From: CAZMCH01 sp964564735
GTDB lineage: Bacteria > Poribacteria > DTPJ01
DNA: 42,673 bases
Assembly (NCBI GenBank): GCA_964564735.1
Contig: CAZMCH010000028.1
Span: 1-42,673, forward strand
Reading direction: 5' to 3'
Part shown: piece after piece, positions 39,828 to 42,673 of the stretch
Layout of the letters: every line of letters starts with the position of its first letter
Numbering within the stretch: the stretch's first letter is position 1
Notes under the pieces: generated by a model
What the model was told of the DNA's origin: nothing
What the model saw: the letters and a program-made list of their open reading frames with translations, nothing else
Databases searched by the model: none
Translations under genes and position numbers: made by a program

Positions 39828-40834
39828 GTGAAAGATTCTTTATTCCAGATGATCTTGTATTTAACCATAATTATTGTTTCTTCTTGCATGATCAACTAGC
39901 AAATATAATCGTTTCTGGGGAAAAAGAAGGCATCTTCTCAGGGGTTAAATACGAAATAAAGGAATCATCTCACATAGATGAATTAAATAGTCGGGCAGGA
40001 ATCGAACTAACAGAATGGATGGAAAATAACGGATATAAGGATGTTCTCACATGTGTATACTATAAGCAAATCTGTGTAGCGCTATTGACAGATATGTGCC
40101 ACTTTATATACGAAGCTCTTAAATGCTCTGAAAAAGGCAAACTTACGGTTACTTTTGCCTTGTTAAGAAAACCACTCAAAGATAATCTCTTTTACTTGGA
40201 ATGGCTTTTAGCGGATCCAAAAGATTTATTGGATCGCTTTTTATCTTCTGATCCAGAGCAATTGCGGGTTGATAAATTATTACGAAAGCGTAAGACTGAA
40301 ATTATTGCAGAAGCAATAAATCAGACAAGAAAAAGATGGCTTAGTCCTGAATTTATCTATGAACTTCGTTATGACAAAAAGGCGGATTTTGGATTTGAGC
40401 AAATGTGGCAAAAAGCGAATCACTTAATAACTACAATGAATTTGCATATTAGAACAGAAGAGCAAAATTTCAACTTCATATTCTCAGATGATGAATGTCG
40501 TCAAAGCCAATGGCAACATTTATATTTGATGCTACCACTTATTCTCTATCATGCATTATGGATCGTGGATGCATTGGTGGCAAATTTTGCCATAAGAACG
40601 GAAGAGCAAGAAGATGCTTATATAAGGTGTCTTATTGGTATGATGCTCTGCCTTAGAAAAAGACCTTTGCAGAAGGATATAGGCGATTTCTATGATGATA
40701 TCAAAGATTTGGAAATGGAATGCCCTTACTGCAATAGTGTTATTGAATTTAGTGAAGAAATTCTGCTATATTTTTATGATACTGGAATTTGGAAATGTAA
40801 AAAATGTGATGCTCAATTGGATATTAATGAATAA
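39824..40834 (+). CDS. Hypothetical helical protein with C-terminal zinc ribbon
   Basis: 336 residues, start codon overlapping the HicB-like gene stop. Family not recognised. The first 290 residues are largely helical and rich in aromatic residues (ALLRKPLKDNLFYLEWLLAD, YLMLPLILYHALWIVDALVA), and loosely recall HEPN-like DUF5677 proteins, without a clear catalytic R-x4-6-H. Residues about 303-336 form a zinc ribbon, ECPYCNSVIEF...WKCKKCDAQLD, with two CxxC knuckles. The overlap with an antitoxin-type gene suggests it may be the toxin or effector partner; that is inference. Confidence 0.65.
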   Translation: MSERFFIPDDLVFNHNYCFFLHDQLANIIVSGEKEGIFSGVKYEIKESSHIDELNSRAGIELTEWMENNGYKDVLTCVYYKQICVALLTDMCHFIYEALKCSEKGKLTVTFALLRKPLKDNLFYLEWLLADPKDLLDRFLSSDPEQLRVDKLLRKRKTEIIAEAINQTRKRWLSPEFIYELRYDKKADFGFEQMWQKANHLITTMNLHIRTEEQNFNFIFSDDECRQSQWQHLYLMLPLILYHALWIVDALVANFAIRTEEQEDAYIRCLIGMMLCLRKRPLQKDIGDFYDDIKDLEMECPYCNSVIEFSEEILLYFYDTGIWKCKKCDAQLDINE

Positions 40835-40836
40835 TA

Positions 40837-41169
40837 ATGAAACTACCAAACAAAGAGAAAGCTTATATTCCTTCACCTAAAATACATGATTACTTGCTTT
40901 CAAAAACACATTCCATTGGTATGTGGAAATCTAGTTTTTTTCGCTCTATTGGATTTGATGAAACTAATGCGGAATCTCTTGAAAAAGCAATAGTAGAAAT
41001 CGCTCAAAATGAGGATGTTAAAAAGATTATAGAATCACCCTATGGCACAAAATACGTTGTAGATGGGTTTATTGTATTAGCAGAAGGTATTTCTATCGGA
41101 TTACAAACGGTCTGGATTATTGAATCTGGTGAAGAATATCCACGTTTTGTAACCGCATACCCATTATAG
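40837..41169 (+). CDS. DUF6883-like protein
   Basis: 110 residues. MKLPNKEKAYIPSPKIHDYL, LSKTHSIGMWKSSFFRSIGFDET and IVLAEGISIGLQTVWIIESG match what I recall of DUF6883, a small family often encoded beside DUF4926. Function unknown; these pairs look like toxin-antitoxin modules because of their gene context and patchy distribution. It starts 2 nt after the zinc-ribbon gene and lies 16 nt before the DUF4926-like gene, in the same operon. Confidence 0.72.
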   Translation: MKLPNKEKAYIPSPKIHDYLLSKTHSIGMWKSSFFRSIGFDETNAESLEKAIVEIAQNEDVKKIIESPYGTKYVVDGFIVLAEGISIGLQTVWIIESGEEYPRFVTAYPL

Positions 41170-41185
41170 ACAAGGAGAATTATAT

Positions 41186-41422
41186 ATGTATAAAGAATTG
41201 GATATAATAGCCATCACGCATGATATAGAGGAATCGGGCTTAAAGCAAGGAGATATAGGCACGATAGTGCATTGCTATAAAGATAACAAGGCTTTTGAGA
41301 TTGAGTTTGTTACCGCAGATGGTAAAACTGTCGCTTTATTAACATTAAAGTCAGAAGATATAAGATCATTGAAAGATAGGGAAGTTTTGCATGTTCGTGA
41401 ATTAACAGAATTGGCAATCTGA
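41186..41422 (+). CDS. DUF4926-like protein
   Basis: 78 residues with AAGGAG upstream. The small beta-rich protein has ELDIIAITHDIEESGLKQGD, IGTIVHCYKDNKAFEIEFV and ALLTLKSEDIRSL, the DUF4926 pattern. It is a single SH3-like or KOW-like barrel by pattern of strands. It is the usual companion of DUF6883 and may be its antitoxin; no experimental role known to me. Confidence 0.75.
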   Translation: MYKELDIIAITHDIEESGLKQGDIGTIVHCYKDNKAFEIEFVTADGKTVALLTLKSEDIRSLKDREVLHVRELTELAI

Positions 41423-41439
41423 AAAGCTAGGTGATAATT

Positions 41440-41769
41440 ATGAGCAAAATACAAGAATTTGAAAATCTTCTTAGCACAATGACAAGAGGGGAAAAAGCTC
41501 AGATATTACAGCTAATTGCCCAAGATTTATGTGATGCCTTCCCCGGAATTGATAGCACATCCGTTGTATGCGGAGGCGAACCCCGTATTGTCCGAACAAG
41601 AATCCCTGTTTGGGTATTGATACAGGCAAGACGACTTGGGACAAGCGAAGCGGATTTACTGCGTTGTTATCCAACCTTACAGGCAGAGGATTTGGCTAAC
41701 GCATGGGCATATTATCGTTCCCATAAAGAAGAAATTGAAAAGCAAATACGTGAAAACGAGGAATCATAA
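41440..41769 (+). CDS. Antitoxin-like DUF433 protein
   Basis: 109 residues from ATG 41440, 6 nt after AGGTG; the GTG at 41431 is that ribosome-binding site and not the start. The N-terminal 40 residues form a helix-rich dimer region. The DUF433 core reads SVVCGGEPRIVRTRIPVWVL followed by RLGTSEADLLRCYPTLQAEDLANAWAYYRSHKEEIE, with the G-x-P-x-I...TRIPV motif and the winged helix. DUF433 proteins are paired with DUF5615 PIN-like toxins. Its TAA directly abuts the next ATG. Confidence 0.88.
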   Translation: MSKIQEFENLLSTMTRGEKAQILQLIAQDLCDAFPGIDSTSVVCGGEPRIVRTRIPVWVLIQARRLGTSEADLLRCYPTLQAEDLANAWAYYRSHKEEIEKQIRENEES

Positions 41770-42108
41770 ATGGCTCATCTATACTCAAATGAAAATTTTC
41801 CTTATCTTGTAATTGAAAAATTGAGGCAGTTGGGACATGATGTTTTGACTATGCAAGAAGCAGGTCAAACTGGTCAATCAATGCCCGATGAAATGGTTCT
41901 GGAATTTGCCCGAACAAAAGGACGCATATTAATAACTCTTAATCGCAAACACTTTGTTTATTTGCATAATCAAATAAAAGATCATCATGGAATTATAGTT
42001 TGTTCATTTGATCCAGATTTTGATGGGCTAGCTTATAGAATTCACAAAGCAATCAGTGAGAATCCAAAACTATCTGGTCAATTGGTGCGTATCAATCGCG
42101 CTCCATAG
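41770..42108 (+). CDS. DUF5615 PIN-like toxin
   Basis: 112 residues starting immediately after the DUF433 stop. LYSNENFPYLVIEKLRQLGHDV, MQEAGQTGQSMPDEMVLEFA and GRILITLNRKHFVYLHNQ are the full DUF5615 motif set (N/D-E-N-F-P, D-E, T-L-N-x-K-x-F). In this Mut7-C-like PIN group the acidic residues bind Mg2+. Here the first is Asn (YSNENF, where most have YxDENF), while D of SMPDEM is kept. The pair is a typical type II toxin-antitoxin cassette. Confidence 0.88.
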   Translation: MAHLYSNENFPYLVIEKLRQLGHDVLTMQEAGQTGQSMPDEMVLEFARTKGRILITLNRKHFVYLHNQIKDHHGIIVCSFDPDFDGLAYRIHKAISENPKLSGQLVRINRAP

Positions 42109-42250
42109 AATTATTTAAAAAACTGAGGAGGTGATGAAGATGGGGTTGAATATAACGACGGGTTCACTTAGCGATCCAGACTTACCGCACCTTAAAAAGC
42201 ATTTATCTGATAATAGCGAAAATTCATTATACAAAAAGGAGAAAGACATA

Positions 42251-42673
42251 ATGTCACGAAAAGTTTTTATATTTGATACGACACTGAGAGACGGAGAACA
42301 ATCGCCCGGGGCATCAATGAACTCTACTGAAAAAATGGAGATTGCAAAGCAACTCGCCAGACTCAACGTTGATGTCATTGAAGCAGGTTTTCCCATCTCA
42401 TCATACGAAGATTTCGAATCGGTGAAAGCCATCGCTAATGAAGTCAGAGTACCAATTATTTGCGCACTTGCAAGGGCTGTTGAAACAGATATTAAACGCG
42501 CAGGTGAAGCCTTAGCAAATGCTGAAAAGCCAATGATACATACATTTATCGGCACGTCAGATATACACATAAAAGGTCAACTCAGAAAGTCACGTGAAGA
42601 TGTGCTGAAAATGGCTGTTAATGCTGTCATGCTAGCAAAATCACTCTGTCAGGAAGTAGAATTTTCTGCTATG
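42251..42673 (+). CDS. leuA: 2-isopropylmalate synthase, N-terminal part (3' truncated)
   Basis: 141 codons to the window edge. FIFDTTLRDGEQSPGASMNS is the metal- and acyl-CoA-binding first strand of the HMGL-like TIM barrel, followed by KMEIAKQLARLNVDVIEAGFP and SYEDFESVKAIAN and IHTFIGTSDIHIKGQL. It condenses acetyl-CoA and 2-oxoisovalerate, the first step of leucine synthesis; homocitrate or citramalate synthase cannot be excluded from this much sequence. ATG 42251 has AAGGAG ahead. A stronger GGAGGTGATG precedes ATG 42140, which is in frame and without stops, giving a possible 37-residue extension (MGLNITTGSL...). The shorter start places the conserved strand at the usual position. Confidence 0.9.
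   Translation, partial: MSRKVFIFDTTLRDGEQSPGASMNSTEKMEIAKQLARLNVDVIEAGFPISSYEDFESVKAIANEVRVPIICALARAVETDIKRAGEALANAEKPMIHTFIGTSDIHIKGQLRKSREDVLKMAVNAVMLAKSLCQEVEFSAM

Overview
The window is AT-rich bacterial DNA from what looks like an uncultivated diderm. An LptE-like lipoprotein points to an LPS outer membrane. The mix of gene families (DUF6785 membrane protein, secreted LamG protein, URO-D-fold protein, Gfo/Idh/MocA oxidoreductase, GxWPF-type amidohydrolase, DUF433/DUF5615 and PIN cassettes, dispersed TAGCCC palindromes) recalls Poribacteria, Planctomycetes or Armatimonadetes-like lineages. That placement is an impression from memory, not a phylogeny. TTG starts are common. No rRNA, tRNA or CRISPR array was seen.

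Region 1 (1-11300, + strand) is the conserved translation/RNA cluster: nusA (3' end), ylxR, infB, ylxP, rbfA, nrnA, truB, ribF, a secreted LamG protein, rpsO and pnp, then a small membrane protein and an LptE-like lipoprotein. It ends with a thioredoxin-like gene that carries an in-frame TGA exactly where the second cysteine of a CxxC motif would be. I read this as a CxxU selenoprotein. Region 2 (11354-18322, +) holds smc, a polytopic DUF6785 protein and ddl, followed by about 0.6 kb of repeat debris.

Region 3 (18916-30577, - strand) starts with an HTH/PIN toxin-antitoxin pair bracketed by a 33-nt direct repeat. It then has a six-gene operon, in transcription order: URO-D-like protein, selD, 5'-nucleotidase-like protein, alpha-2-macroglobulin, signal peptidase I, Gfo/Idh/MocA oxidoreductase. 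selD itself encodes selenocysteine at the catalytic position (TGA codon 17), so the window carries both a selenium-pathway gene and a candidate new user of selenium. Region 4 (30600-34024, +) is driven from a divergent promoter and contains a DUF104/PIN pair, a class II aldolase and two amidohydrolase-fold proteins, the second with its metal ligands lost. folB and a pteridine-reductase-like SDR follow on the - strand.

Region 5 (35410-42673) has a decayed ISLre2-like fragment, then a promoter, a 48-codon ORF with an Ile-rich stretch and a strong terminator directly ahead of ileS, which together look like a transcription attenuator. After ileS comes a chain of accessory cassettes (HicB plus a zinc-ribbon protein, DUF6883/DUF4926, DUF433/DUF5615) and the start of a 2-isopropylmalate synthase (leuA-like) gene.

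The signals most worth a second look are the CxxU selenoprotein (10725-11267), the Sec-containing SelD, the pnp start whose Shine-Dalgarno is separated from the TTG by a hairpin that would bring the two to about 7 nt apart, the putative ileS attenuator, and three families of dispersed repeats that border the accessory cassettes.
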